Positions 1-7,942 of a DNA stretch of 30,759 bases are shown one piece after another. Made by a program: the position numbers and the translations under genes. The first letter of the stretch is position 1, and each line of letters begins with the position of its first letter. Origin of the DNA: Gallionellaceae bacterium UBA6222 (GTDB taxonomy: Bacteria > Pseudomonadota > Gammaproteobacteria > Burkholderiales > Gallionellaceae); assembly GCA_002421915.1 (NCBI GenBank), contig DISA01000028.1, positions 2,274-33,032 on the forward strand, given 5' to 3'. The notes under the pieces are model-generated. The model saw only the letters and a program-made list of their open reading frames with translations. It did no database searches and had not been told where the DNA came from.

Positions 1-1050
1 ACCAACAACCTCGACATCAACACCATTCGCTGGCTGGAAGACATCCTCAACGCACGCAATTCCACGATGGTCATCATCTCTCACGACCGTCACTTTCTGA
101 ACAGCGTGTGCACCCATATGGCGGATCTGGACTTCGGCAAGATCACCGTGTATCCGGGCAACTACAACGATTACATGCTGGCTTCCACACAGGCGCGCCA
201 ACAGCAATCGGCGGACAACGCCAAGGCCAAGGAAAAGATCGCCGAGCTGAAAGCCTTCGTGGCGCGCTTCTCCGCCAACGCTTCCAAGGCCAAACAGGCC
301 ACCTCGCGCGCGCGCCAGATCGACAAGATCAAGGTGGAAGACATCAAGCCGTCCAGTCGCCAGTATCCCTTCATCCGCTTCGAATACGACGAGCGCGACA
401 AGTTGCACCGTGTCGCCGTCGAAGTGCAGAAAATGGCCAAGGGCTATGACAAGATGCTGTTCTCCAACGTCAACTTCCGCATCGATGCGGGCGAAAAGGT
501 CGCCATCATCGGTCCCAACGGTATCGGCAAGACCACGCTGCTGCGCTGCCTCGCCGGCGATCTGCAACCGGACACCGGCACCGTCAAATGGGCGGAAAAG
601 GCCAGGCTCGGTTACTACGCGCAGGATCACGCCGCCGACTTTGCCGAGAACATCGACATGATGGAATGGATGACCAACTGGCGCGGGCCGCATGACGATG
701 ACCAGGTGGTGCGCGGCACGCTGGGGCGCTTGCTGTTCTCCGGCGACGATGTGAAGAAAAAAGTAAAGGTGCTGTCGGGTGGCGAGAAAGGCCGCATGCT
801 ATTCGGCAAACTCATGCTGGCAAAACCCAACGTGCTGCTAATGGACGAGCCGACCAACCACATGGACATGGAAGCCATCGAATCGCTCAACACGGCGCTC
901 GACCTGTTCAAGGGTACGCTGATCTTCGTGTCGCACGACCGCGAGTTCGTGTCGTCGTTGGCCACGCGTATCATCGAAATATCAGACAAGGGTGTGAACG
1001 ACTACCACGGCACGTACGAAGAATTCCTGCGCGACCAGATGGTGGAATAA
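1..1050 (+). CDS. ABC-F family ATPase, YbiT-like (5' end missing)
   Basis: This is the 3' part of an ABC-F protein, a soluble tandem-ATPase that acts on ribosomes rather than in transport. The reading frame is open from base 1, so the first ATG inside the window (67) is not the start. The fragment opens just after the Walker B of the first ATPase domain (TNNLDINTIRWLEDI), continues with the H-loop (ISHDRHF) and the charged inter-domain linker rich in Lys and Ala. The second ATPase domain follows: Walker A GPNGIGKTT at bases 511-537, signature LSGGEKGRM near 772, Walker B LLMDEPTNHMD near 834, and SHDREF. The linker text (RFSANASKAKQATSRARQ) resembles E. coli YbiT more than Uup or EttA. YbiT-type proteins are thought to help translation of difficult sequences; the exact role here is inferred. 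A hairpin follows the stop. Confidence 0.9.
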   Translation, partial: TNNLDINTIRWLEDILNARNSTMVIISHDRHFLNSVCTHMADLDFGKITVYPGNYNDYMLASTQARQQQSADNAKAKEKIAELKAFVARFSANASKAKQATSRARQIDKIKVEDIKPSSRQYPFIRFEYDERDKLHRVAVEVQKMAKGYDKMLFSNVNFRIDAGEKVAIIGPNGIGKTTLLRCLAGDLQPDTGTVKWAEKARLGYYAQDHAADFAENIDMMEWMTNWRGPHDDDQVVRGTLGRLLFSGDDVKKKVKVLSGGEKGRMLFGKLMLAKPNVLLMDEPTNHMDMEAIESLNTALDLFKGTLIFVSHDREFVSSLATRIIEISDKGVNDYHGTYEEFLRDQMVE

Positions 1051-1056
1051 AAACTT

Positions 1057-1088
1057 TCTCACGCGGAGACGCGTGAGATCACCTTTTA
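1057..1088 (+). terminator. Hairpin after the ABC-F gene, probable terminator
   Basis: A perfect 9-bp stem (TCTCACGCG / CGCGTGAGA) with a GAGA tetraloop starts six bases after the ABC-F stop. A short T run (TTTT at 1084-1087) follows after five other bases, so it is an imperfect intrinsic terminator. It separates the ABC-F gene from murI and could also be a processing or stability hairpin. Confidence 0.5.
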
Positions 1089-1100
1089 ATAGAGCTTCGG

Positions 1101-1916
1101 GTGACAACCACAACTTCTCGAACCATCGGCGTTTTCGATTCCGGCGTGGGCGGACTCTCCGTCCTGCGCCACATCCGCGCCGCACTCCCCGATGCGAAGC
1201 TGATCTACGTCGCCGATTCCGGCCATGTTCCCTATGGCGACAAACCACCCTCCTACATCGAGGCGCGCGCGCTGGCACTCACGCGCTTTCTGCTCGATCA
1301 GGGCGCGCAAGCCATCGTCATCGCCTGCAATACCGCCACCGCTGCGGCGGCACAAATGTTGCGCACCCAATTCAGCCGGCTCCCCATCATCGGCATGGAG
1401 CCTGCCGTAAAACCCGCCGTAGCAGCGACGAAAAGCGGCGTGGTCGGCGTGCTGGCTACCGTTGGCACTCTGGAAAGCGCGCGCTTTGCTGCACTGCTGG
1501 GAAGATACGCGGGCGGTGTCAGGATCATTACCCAGGGATGCCCCGGGCTGGTGGAAGTCGTCGAACGTGGCGACCTGCACGGCCCGGAGGCGCGGCGCCT
1601 GCTCGAACGCTACACTTCGCCGCTGCTGGTTGCCGGGGCAGATACGCTCATCCTCGGTTGCACCCACTACCCTTTCCTTGCGCCGCTGCTCCGCGAAGTA
1701 GTGGGCGAGCAGATCACACTGATCGACACCGGTGCCGCCGTCGCGAGCGAACTCAAGCGCCGCGTCGATACCGAGCTGCCGCCGTGCGTGCAGATGGGCG
1801 AGGTCGGCAAAGAGACCTTCCACACCAGCGGCGATGCCGGACGCGCATCGCGCATCGTGTCCCAGTTGTGGGGGGCGGACGTCGTGGTCGCAACGCTGCC
1901 CCAGGCCTATAGCTGA
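1101..1916 (+). CDS. murI: Glutamate racemase
   Basis: MurI converts L-glutamate to D-glutamate in the cytoplasm for peptidoglycan precursor synthesis. The 271-residue protein has the usual length. It shows the N-terminal FDSGVGG motif (residues 12-18), the first catalytic cysteine in IACNTAT (Cys76) and the second in LGCTHYPF (Cys187, followed by His189), the two-cysteine pair of cofactor-independent racemases. The start is a GTG at 1101; the protein begins at the normal distance before the DSGVGG motif and no ATG lies closer, so GTG is preferred. The stop lies 11 nt before the next small gene, so the two may share a transcript. Confidence 0.95.
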   Translation: MTTTTSRTIGVFDSGVGGLSVLRHIRAALPDAKLIYVADSGHVPYGDKPPSYIEARALALTRFLLDQGAQAIVIACNTATAAAAQMLRTQFSRLPIIGMEPAVKPAVAATKSGVVGVLATVGTLESARFAALLGRYAGGVRIITQGCPGLVEVVERGDLHGPEARRLLERYTSPLLVAGADTLILGCTHYPFLAPLLREVVGEQITLIDTGAAVASELKRRVDTELPPCVQMGEVGKETFHTSGDAGRASRIVSQLWGADVVVATLPQAYS

Positions 1917-1927
1917 ACTGTTCAAAG

Positions 1928-2131
1928 ATGAGCAAGACGGCAGACAATAAGCCGGCAACACCAGCGCCCAGATGCAACGACTGCGCGCATTTCTACATCA
2001 CCTACGAAGCCAATTTCCGCTACGGCTGCCGTGCGCTGGATTTCAAAAGCCAGCGTTTGCCCATGCTGGATGTGCTGGAAGCTTCCGGCCAGCCCTGTCA
2101 GTTCTTCCAACGCAAGCCGCACCGCCCCTAG
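1928..2131 (+). CDS. Small Cys-containing conserved hypothetical protein
   Basis: The 67-residue protein has a short Lys/Pro-rich N-terminus followed by a compact domain with CNDCAHFYITYE (Cys16 and Cys19), then GCRALDF and a final Cys in GQPCQFF. Four cysteines spaced CxxC...C...C suggest a small zinc or iron binding fold, but this is inference. I recall similar short proteins in other proteobacteria, sometimes labelled uracil-DNA glycosylase without good reason; nothing here resembles that enzyme. ATG at 1928 is the first in frame, 11 nt behind murI, so co-transcription with murI is likely. No function is assigned. Confidence 0.7.
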   Translation: MSKTADNKPATPAPRCNDCAHFYITYEANFRYGCRALDFKSQRLPMLDVLEASGQPCQFFQRKPHRP

Positions 2132-2162
2132 CGGACTATGCGTTCCCGCAAGGGATATCCGT

Positions 2163-2168
2163 TAGAAT
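2163..2168 (+). promoter_or_regulatory. Possible -10 element before purU
   Basis: TAGAAT lies 26 bp before the purU ATG, in the short gap behind the small Cys-containing gene. No convincing -35 is seen at the right spacing, so this is a weak call. A GGAG ribosome-binding site at 2185-2188 sits six bases from the ATG at 2195. Confidence 0.3.
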
Positions 2169-2194
2169 CCGCGCACTGACACTTGGAGCCGCGC

Positions 2195-3046
2195 ATGACC
2201 ACGCATCGCTATACCCTCACCATCTCCTGCCCGGACCGTTCCGGCATCATCGCCGCCGTCACCGGTTTCATCGCCGAGTATGGCGGCTTCATCACCGAGG
2301 CGAGCTACCACACCGAACAGGACGCGCAGCGCTTCTTCATGCGCCAGGAGATGCGCGCCGATTCCTTGCCGTTCGATGCGGCGACTTTCCGTGACAAGTT
2401 CAAACCGCTGGCGGACAAGTTCAACATGACCTGGCAACTGACCGACTCTGCCAACAAGAAGCGGCTGGTGGTGCTGGTGAGCAAACAGGATCACTGTCTG
2501 GACGACCTGCTGCATCGCTGGCGCAGCGGCGAATTGCAGGTGGATATTCCGTGCGTGATCTCCAACCACGAGGATTTGCGCAGCTTTGTCGAGTGGCACG
2601 GCATCCCGTTCATTCATATCGATATGGCAAACAAAGAAGAGGCGTTTCAGCACATCGCCGCACTTTTCGACCAGCATCAAGGCGACACCATGGTGCTGGC
2701 GCGCTTCATGCAGATCCTGCCGCCCATGCTGTGCCAGCGGTTTCCCGGGCGCATCATCAACATCCACCACAGTTTCTTGCCCTCTTTCGCCGGCGCCAAG
2801 CCATACCATCAGGCCTACCAGCGCGGGGTGAAACTGATCGGCGCCACCTGCCACTACGTCACCGATGAGCTGGACGCAGGCCCCATCATCGAGCAGGACA
2901 CGGTGCGCATCGACCACGGGGATACGCCGGACGATCTGGTGCGCTACGGGCGCGACATCGAGAAAACCGTGCTCGCGCGCGGCCTGCGCTACCACGTGGA
3001 AGACCGTGTGCTGGTGTGCGGCAACAAGACCATCGTCTTCCGCTGA
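2195..3046 (+). CDS. purU: Formyltetrahydrofolate deformylase
   Basis: PurU hydrolyses 10-formyl-tetrahydrofolate to formate and tetrahydrofolate, balancing one-carbon pools and feeding formate to PurT. The 283-residue product matches the family length (280 in E. coli). An N-terminal ACT domain (SCPDRSGIIAAVTGFI, about residues 8-80) is followed by a formyltransferase fold with INIHHSFLPSFAGAKPY, carrying the conserved catalytic-region His residues, and later ATCHYVTDELDAGPIIEQD with the conserved Asp. I chose ATG 2195 over a TTG at 2183 because GGAG at 2185-2188 is ideally placed for the ATG and MTTHRYTLTISCPDRSG is the usual beginning. The GGDEF gene starts 21 nt downstream and may be co-transcribed. 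It is distantly linked in role to metH in this window (folate metabolism). Confidence 0.95.
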   Translation: MTTHRYTLTISCPDRSGIIAAVTGFIAEYGGFITEASYHTEQDAQRFFMRQEMRADSLPFDAATFRDKFKPLADKFNMTWQLTDSANKKRLVVLVSKQDHCLDDLLHRWRSGELQVDIPCVISNHEDLRSFVEWHGIPFIHIDMANKEEAFQHIAALFDQHQGDTMVLARFMQILPPMLCQRFPGRIINIHHSFLPSFAGAKPYHQAYQRGVKLIGATCHYVTDELDAGPIIEQDTVRIDHGDTPDDLVRYGRDIEKTVLARGLRYHVEDRVLVCGNKTIVFR

Positions 3047-3067
3047 TCGGCACGAAAAGGGGCAGTC

Positions 3068-4015
3068 ATGAACGAGCAGGACAAGGCACTGACCGGACGG
3101 AACCTGCTGTTCCGTAGCGTGGATTTTTCCAGCGTCGAATACATGCTGGAACGCAGCGGCGTGCGCGAACTGGTGGCCGGTGAAAAACTGCTGCAGCCGG
3201 AAGTGGAGAACAAGCACCTCTATCTCATCCTGGAAGGCGAATTGCGCGTACATCTGAGCGCGCAACAAACGGTGGAACATGCCTTGCTGGTGGCGGGCGA
3301 ATGCACGGGTGATATCTCGCTGGTGGATGGCAAGAATCCTTCCGCGCTGGTGGTGGCCGCCAAACCCTCGCGCGTGCTGGCGGTTCCGCACGACACGGTT
3401 TGGTCGCTGGTGGACCAGTCGCACGACGTGGCGCGCAACCTGCTCGCCATCATCGCCGGCCGTATGCGCAACGACAATTCCGCGCTCATCTCCTCGCACA
3501 ACCAGCGCGCGCAATACGAGCACCAGGCCACGGTCGATGCACTGACCGGGGTACACAACCGGCACTGGATGAACGACGCTTTCCCGCGCGTGCTGCACCG
3601 TTGCGCGTTGAACAAACAGCACAGCGCCGTGATGGTGCTGGACATCGACCATTTCAAACGCGTCAACGACAGCTACGGCCATCTGGTGGGCGATGCCGCG
3701 CTCAAATCGCTGGCGGACATCATGCAGCACAACCTGCGCCCGCACGACCTGCTGGTGCGCTACGGCGGCGAAGAGTTCGCCATCCTGCTGCCGGATACCG
3801 CGCTGACTGAAGCCAAGTCCATCGCCGAACGCCTGCGCAAGATGGTCGCCGCCAACGAAGTCGTGAGCCACGGTGTTGCGTTCAAGATCACCGTCTCCAG
3901 CGGCATCGCCCCCATCGACGAGGTGAGCCAGCTGGAAGCAAGTTTCGCCCAGGCCGATGAGGCGCTATACCGTGCCAAGGAAGGCGGACGCAACCGGGTC
4001 GAGATCGCTGCCTGA
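3068..4015 (+). CDS. Diguanylate cyclase with N-terminal cyclic-nucleotide-binding-like domain
   Basis: A cytoplasmic protein of 315 residues predicted to make cyclic di-GMP from GTP. Residues about 15-120 form a CRP-type beta-roll (LYLILEGELRVHL, then GECTGDISLVDGK). At the place where cAMP-binding proteins have an Arg holding the phosphate, this protein reads NPSALVVA, so the domain probably does not bind cAMP in the usual way. The GGDEF domain begins near DALTGVHNR and has GGEEF at residues 233-237, a catalytically competent version, with metal-binding Asp in LDIDHFK. An RxxD inhibitory site (Arg224-Asp227) lies exactly five residues before GGEEF, so product inhibition is expected. No membrane segment. 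A ribosome site (AAGGGG, 3056-3061) precedes ATG 3068, and purU is 21 nt upstream. Confidence 0.9.
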   Translation: MNEQDKALTGRNLLFRSVDFSSVEYMLERSGVRELVAGEKLLQPEVENKHLYLILEGELRVHLSAQQTVEHALLVAGECTGDISLVDGKNPSALVVAAKPSRVLAVPHDTVWSLVDQSHDVARNLLAIIAGRMRNDNSALISSHNQRAQYEHQATVDALTGVHNRHWMNDAFPRVLHRCALNKQHSAVMVLDIDHFKRVNDSYGHLVGDAALKSLADIMQHNLRPHDLLVRYGGEEFAILLPDTALTEAKSIAERLRKMVAANEVVSHGVAFKITVSSGIAPIDEVSQLEASFAQADEALYRAKEGGRNRVEIAA

Positions 4016-4111
4016 CCTTGAAGTTTTCGCGTCTCCGGAAACTAAATCGGGCAACACCTACTCTATGGCCGCGTCGAAATTTGATTCCCGCTCAATGCTG
4101 AACACCCCTGC

Positions 4112-5071
4112 ATGTCAGTGACCCCGCCCATCCTCCGCATCGGACCCTACTCCATCGTGCGCGAGCTGGGTGAAGGCGCCACCTCCAACGTCTATCTCGC
4201 CCTGCGCGACGGCTCCTATGCCTCGGTCGCGCTCAAACAGTTGCGCCGCGCCAGCCAGTCCGAGTTGCACAAATCCATGTTCACCGCCGAAGTCGAACTC
4301 GGCCGCACGATGCAGCACCGCAACATCGTGCGCGTCCTCGACGCCGACCTGAAAGAAAAGACAGGTGCCTACCTGGTGATGGAATACATCAACGGCAAAT
4401 CGCTTGATCGCCACGACAAGGTCGAGAATCTGCTGCCGATAGACAAGGTGCTCTCCGTCACCACGCAAGTCGCCGAGGCGCTGAAATACGCGGCTGAAAT
4501 GGGCGTGGTGCACCGCGATGTCAAGCCCGGCAACATCATCCTCATGCCTAACGGTGTGGCCAAACTCGCCGACTTCGGCTGCGCCATCCCGGTCAGCGAG
4601 ATGGGCGCGGTGGTGGCCGGCAGCCTGGCCTATATGTCGCCGGAGCAGATCGAAGGCGAAGCGCTCGATGCGCGCTCCGACATCTATTCACTGGGCGCGG
4701 TGCTGTATCGCCTGCTCACCGGCCACTACACCTTCGAAGCCGATAACCAGTTCGACGCGCGCATCGCGATACTGAACTTCCCCATCACCCCCATCGACAC
4801 CTACCGCAAGGCGCTGCCGAAGATATTGGCCGATGTGGTCGAACGTGCGATGCAGAAAGACCCGGCGCAACGTTATGCGAACTGGGATGAATTCATCGCC
4901 GACCTGAACAAGGCGATACAGCTGATCGAAGCAAGCGACTACGACATGGACTTGTACCGCGGCTTCAGTATGAACACACAGACCGTGCTGTCAAACTACA
5001 TGTCGGCATCGCGCGAATTTTCCCGCAGCAGTTTCTCGCGCAGCGGTATTCCAGATTCCTTTGGCAGCTAG
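4112..5071 (+). CDS. Soluble Hanks-type serine/threonine protein kinase
   Basis: A eukaryotic-like protein kinase of 319 residues. Visible motifs: glycine loop LGEGATSNVY (residues 19-28), ATP-anchoring Lys42 in VALKQL, catalytic loop HRDVKPGN with Asp136, DFG at 154-156, and MSPEQ of the activation segment end. All catalytic residues are present. After the kinase domain, a tail of about 45 residues is rich in Ser and Tyr (SREFSRSSFSRS) and could be an autophosphorylation site. No transmembrane helix or PASTA/sensor domain is seen, so it must be controlled by partners. No clear ribosome site precedes ATG 4112. The preceding GGDEF gene is 96 nt upstream on the same strand; a joint signalling role is conceivable but unproven. 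Substrates cannot be told from sequence. Confidence 0.9.
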   Translation: MSVTPPILRIGPYSIVRELGEGATSNVYLALRDGSYASVALKQLRRASQSELHKSMFTAEVELGRTMQHRNIVRVLDADLKEKTGAYLVMEYINGKSLDRHDKVENLLPIDKVLSVTTQVAEALKYAAEMGVVHRDVKPGNIILMPNGVAKLADFGCAIPVSEMGAVVAGSLAYMSPEQIEGEALDARSDIYSLGAVLYRLLTGHYTFEADNQFDARIAILNFPITPIDTYRKALPKILADVVERAMQKDPAQRYANWDEFIADLNKAIQLIEASDYDMDLYRGFSMNTQTVLSNYMSASREFSRSSFSRSGIPDSFGS

Positions 5072-5080
5072 CGCAGGGTG

Positions 5081-5128
5081 AAAAAAAGGCACCTTGCGGT
5101 GCCCTTGAAAAGGAGCCGGGGAGGCTCC
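5081..5128 (-). terminator. Tandem intrinsic terminators of the porin-glnK-amt operon
   Basis: Read on the minus strand, a first hairpin GGAGCC-TCCCC-GGCTCC (bases 5128-5112) is followed by TTTT. A second hairpin GGCACC-GCAA-GGTGCC (5103-5088) is followed by seven T (5087-5081). Both have the stem plus U-tract form of intrinsic terminators. They lie behind amt and in front of the convergent kinase gene. Confidence 0.8.
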
Positions 5129-5173
5129 GGGGAGGAGATTAATTCGTAATCATCGTGTTGCGATCCTCTTTCA

Positions 5174-5194
5174 CTCTCCCCCGCCGGGGGAGAG
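5174..5194. repeat. GC-rich palindrome (REP-like) behind amt
   Basis: CTCTCCCCC-GCC-GGGGGAGAG is a perfect 9-bp inverted repeat 13 bp behind the amt stop. It resembles the palindromes found inside hsdM (11339-11400) and gatB (30331-30372), so I group the three as one dispersed repeat family. On RNA it would form a strong hairpin protecting or ending the amt transcript. Confidence 0.65.
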
Positions 5195-5206
5195 CAGGGA
5201 GAAGGC

Positions 5207-6655
5207 TTAAACGTTGTATGCGCGCTCGCCGTGTGTTGCCGTGTCCAGACCTTCGCGCTCGTCTTCTTCCGAGACACGCAGACCCATGACCAGATCGACC
5301 AGCTTGAAGCAGACGAAGGCGACCACACCGGACCAGACGATGGTGATCAGCACGCCGGTGGCTTGCGTCACCACTTGTGCGCCCATCTCGTAGCCGTCGA
5401 TGCCCACGCCGCCCAGTGCCGGGGAGACGAAGATACCGGTGCCGATCGCGCCGACGATACCGCCGACCGCGTGGATGCCGAACACGTCGAGCGAGTCGTC
5501 ATAACCCAGCGACTTCTTCAGGCCGGACACCGCCCACAGACAGACCGGACCGACGATCAGGCCGAGGATGATGGCACCCATCGGGCCGACCAGGCCGGCA
5601 GCCGGTGTGACGGCAACCAGACCCGCGACCGCGCCGGAAGCGATACCCAGCATCGAAGCCTTGCCGCGCATCATCTTTTCGGCAGCCATCCAGGCCAGTG
5701 CCGCAGCAGCGGTGGCAACGATGGTGTTCAACAGGGCCAGTGCCGCGCCGCCGGTGGCTTCCAGGTTGGAACCGGCGTTGAAGCCGAACCAGCCCACCCA
5801 CAGCAGGGATGCACCGATCATGGTCATCGGCAGGTTGTGCGGAGCCATCGGCTCTTTGCCGTAACCGATACGCTTGCCGATCACGATGGCGCCGACCAGT
5901 GCAGCCACACCGGCGTTGATGTGCACCACAGTACCGCCGGCGAAGTCCAGCGCGCCCTTCTCGAACAGGTAACCGCCGGTTGCCCACACCATGTGTGCGA
6001 TCGGCAGGTAGGAAAAGGTGAACCACAGTGCGGAGAACACCATCAGCGAACCAAACTTGAGGCGCTCGGCAAAGCCGCCGATGATCAGCGCGGTAGTGAT
6101 TGCCGCGAAGGTCAATTGGAAGGCCACGAAGGTGAACTCGGGGATCACCACGCCGTCGGTGAAGGTGGCAGCGGTGCTGTCAGCAGTCATGCCGGCCAGG
6201 AACAGCTTGCTCAGGTCGCCGATCGCCCAGTTCATAGCACCGCCGTCACCGAACGCCAGCGAGTAACCATAGACCACCCACAGGATGGAGATCAGGGCGA
6301 AGATGCCGAACACTTGAGATAGTACGGACAGCATGTTCTTGGCGCGCACCAAGCCGCCGTAGAACAGGGACAGGCCCGGCACGATCATCAGGATCACCAG
6401 CAGCGTGGACAGCATCATCCAGGTGGTGTCGCCCTTGTCGGGAACCGGCGCGGGAGCTGTTGCGGCAGCGGGAGCCTCGGTCGTCGCCATCACGGCTTCG
6501 GCCGCAGGCATCGCTTCCCCGGCGAACGATGGGCTGACTGCGCCGAACAACACGGCCAGCAGCATGAAAGAAGCGAGTAGTTTCTTGGCTACGGCGTAAC
6601 TCTTGCTGACGCAAGCGTTAGCCTTCACCGCAACTTCACGATGTTTCGTTGTCAT
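5207..6655 (-). CDS. amt: Ammonium transporter (Amt/MEP/Rh family)
   Basis: A 482-residue inner-membrane channel for ammonium. The N-terminus has a basic segment and a hydrophobic stretch (KLLASFMLLAVLFGAV, ending SPSFA), i.e. a signal peptide, then an Ala/Pro-rich spacer of about 30 residues, then the first core helix. Core motifs: LDFAGGTVVHINAG with Asp237 and His245, and FGIHAVGGIVGAI with His395, the two pore histidines of AmtB. The start at 6655 is preferred over ATG 6661: AAGGAG (6671-6666 on the minus strand) is seven bases from the 6655 ATG but only one from 6661. It lies a few bases behind glnK, as in most bacteria, so P-II can dock on and block the transporter. The spacer after the signal peptide is longer than in E. 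coli AmtB. Confidence 0.95.
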   Translation of the reverse strand: MTTKHREVAVKANACVSKSYAVAKKLLASFMLLAVLFGAVSPSFAGEAMPAAEAVMATTEAPAAATAPAPVPDKGDTTWMMLSTLLVILMIVPGLSLFYGGLVRAKNMLSVLSQVFGIFALISILWVVYGYSLAFGDGGAMNWAIGDLSKLFLAGMTADSTAATFTDGVVIPEFTFVAFQLTFAAITTALIIGGFAERLKFGSLMVFSALWFTFSYLPIAHMVWATGGYLFEKGALDFAGGTVVHINAGVAALVGAIVIGKRIGYGKEPMAPHNLPMTMIGASLLWVGWFGFNAGSNLEATGGAALALLNTIVATAAAALAWMAAEKMMRGKASMLGIASGAVAGLVAVTPAAGLVGPMGAIILGLIVGPVCLWAVSGLKKSLGYDDSLDVFGIHAVGGIVGAIGTGIFVSPALGGVGIDGYEMGAQVVTQATGVLITIVWSGVVAFVCFKLVDLVMGLRVSEEDEREGLDTATHGERAYNV

Positions 6656-6666
6656 TTTCATTCTCC

Positions 6667-7005
6667 TTAAAGGGCTTCCGGACCGACTTCGCTGGTGCGG
6701 ATGCGGATCACTTGTTCGAGGTCTTGCACAAAGATCTTGCCATCGCCGATTTTGCCGGTGCGGGCGGCTTTCTCTATAGCCTCGATTACGCGCTCCAACT
6801 GGTCTGCCTTGATGGCTGCTTCCAGCTTGATCTTGGGCAGGAAATCCACCACATACTCCGCACCGCGATACAACTCGGTGTGGCCCTTTTGGCGACCGAA
6901 ACCTTTGACTTCGGTGACGGTGATGCCTTGCACATCCATCGCAGACAGCGCCTCACGCACTTCGTCCAGCTTGAACGGCTTGATGATTGCAGTGACCATT
7001 TTCAT
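6667..7005 (-). CDS. glnK: P-II nitrogen regulatory protein (GlnK/GlnB)
   Basis: A 112-residue trimeric signal protein that reads 2-oxoglutarate and ATP/ADP and controls Amt and other nitrogen targets. Nearly all P-II hallmarks are present: AIIKPFKLDEVREAL at the N-terminus, the T-loop EVKGFGRQKGHTELYRGAEY with Tyr51 for uridylylation, and GKIGDGKIFV in the C-terminal region. Two ATG codons are adjacent (7008 and 7005). I took 7005 because it gives the canonical 112 residues, places Tyr at position 51, and has AAGGAG seven bases upstream. Being directly before amt makes the glnK paralogue name likely, but sequence alone does not separate it firmly from glnB. Confidence 0.93.
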   Translation of the reverse strand: MKMVTAIIKPFKLDEVREALSAMDVQGITVTEVKGFGRQKGHTELYRGAEYVVDFLPKIKLEAAIKADQLERVIEAIEKAARTGKIGDGKIFVQDLEQVIRIRTSEVGPEAL

Positions 7006-7050
7006 CATGAATCTCCTTGAAAGTCGGAGCGGTGAACCGCCCCGGTTTGA

Positions 7051-7773
7051 TTACATCGAACGGCTGATAGCGAGGACGAGTGCACCCTTGCCCAAATCAT
7101 TACCTTGAGGATCGACGAGGTTGTCCAGATTGGTCTTGCTGTAAGTCGCACTGAATCCGTAACCGCCGATGTCCTTGGATACGCTGAAGTTGTAGTCGGT
7201 GTAGTCTGAAGCCGGGCTATTGGCGATGGTTTGCTTGCCATAGTGTGCACCAAGGGAGATACCGGCATCTTCAAGGTCATAGCTTGCGCTCAGATCCAGA
7301 TATCCGCTGCCGCTGGAATCGGCCGCGCCGAACAGGTTGCCCGAGCTGCGCGAATACTTTGCGGTGACCCACTTGTAGCCGACAGAGCCATACAGTTCGT
7401 TGGTGTTGGCGGACAAGTTGGCACCGTAGTCGCCGGGATAGTTGTAGCGCAGGAAGCCTACATCGTAGGAGATATCACCTGCCGCACCCGAATAACCCAG
7501 ATAGGTATCCAACTCGGTACCGGCATTATTGGCGGTGCCAAAGTCACTCAACCAGCTGATGCTGGAACCCCACACGCCGACATAGAGACCGCTTTCGTGC
7601 GCATAGTCGAAACCGCCTTGTAGCGCGGGCTTGTTACCGGTTTGCGAGATGCCGCGATACAGGTAGTTCGAGGCGATGCTCACGTTGGCGCTGAAGGGAG
7701 AAGTTTCTTCAGCCAGAGCGGGCGCAGCGAACGAGGCAGCCAGAGCAGCAACAAGCAGTTCTTTCTTCAACAT
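7051..7773 (-). CDS. TorF-like putative outer-membrane porin
   Basis: A 240-residue secreted beta-barrel protein. Residues 1-21 form a clean signal peptide ending PALA, followed by alternating aromatic strands beginning ANVSIASNYLYRGISQT, which is the typical opening of the TorF/TIGR02001 (Gcw_chp) family. Strand-rich Gly/Tyr/Ser composition runs to the end. The final residue is Met (LAISRSM) instead of the aromatic residue usual for barrels assembled by BAM. A ribosome site (AAAGGAAAT) precedes the ATG at 7773. It is the first gene of an operon with glnK (45 nt downstream) and amt, behind a sigma-54 promoter, so I infer that it helps nitrogen compounds cross the outer membrane; the substrate is unknown. 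Confidence 0.85.
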   Translation of the reverse strand: MLKKELLVAALAASFAAPALAEETSPFSANVSIASNYLYRGISQTGNKPALQGGFDYAHESGLYVGVWGSSISWLSDFGTANNAGTELDTYLGYSGAAGDISYDVGFLRYNYPGDYGANLSANTNELYGSVGYKWVTAKYSRSSGNLFGAADSSGSGYLDLSASYDLEDAGISLGAHYGKQTIANSPASDYTDYNFSVSKDIGGYGFSATYSKTNLDNLVDPQGNDLGKGALVLAISRSM

Positions 7774-7830
7774 GATATTTCCTTTCGTTAAATTTCAAAG
7801 CGGGACAAAAGTATCCACGCCCATCAATAA

Positions 7831-7845
7831 GCAGCTAGCGTGCCA
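7831..7845 (-). promoter_or_regulatory. Sigma-54 (RpoN) promoter of porin-glnK-amt
   Basis: On the minus strand the sequence reads TGGCACGCTAGCTGC. This has the -24 element TGGCACG without mismatch, a 4-base spacer, and CTGC for the -12 TTGC. Transcription should start about 46 bp before the porin ATG. Sigma-54 control under NtrC is the established mode for glnK-amt operons, which supports the call. Confidence 0.7.
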
Positions 7846-7942
7846 ACTCTTGCAAATACAATGAGAGCGGGCTTTACAACGGTACGAGGAGGCAACCAGC
7901 AAGAAACAGAATGCACCGGTAGCGCGCTGATCATGGTGTATG

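Noticed and set aside
2162..3871. 569-codon minus-strand frame opposite purU and the GGDEF gene
   Set aside because: Spans two clear plus-strand genes and their gap; His/Gln/Val-rich text without domains.
5231..6322. Plus-strand open frame opposite amt
   Set aside because: Asp/His/Gln-rich translation with no domain, exact shadow of the amt membrane helices.
7841..7854. Plus-strand sigma-54-like TGCCAACTCTTGC
   Set aside because: The two elements are two bases too close and the GG of the -24 box is lost; the minus-strand match is far better.
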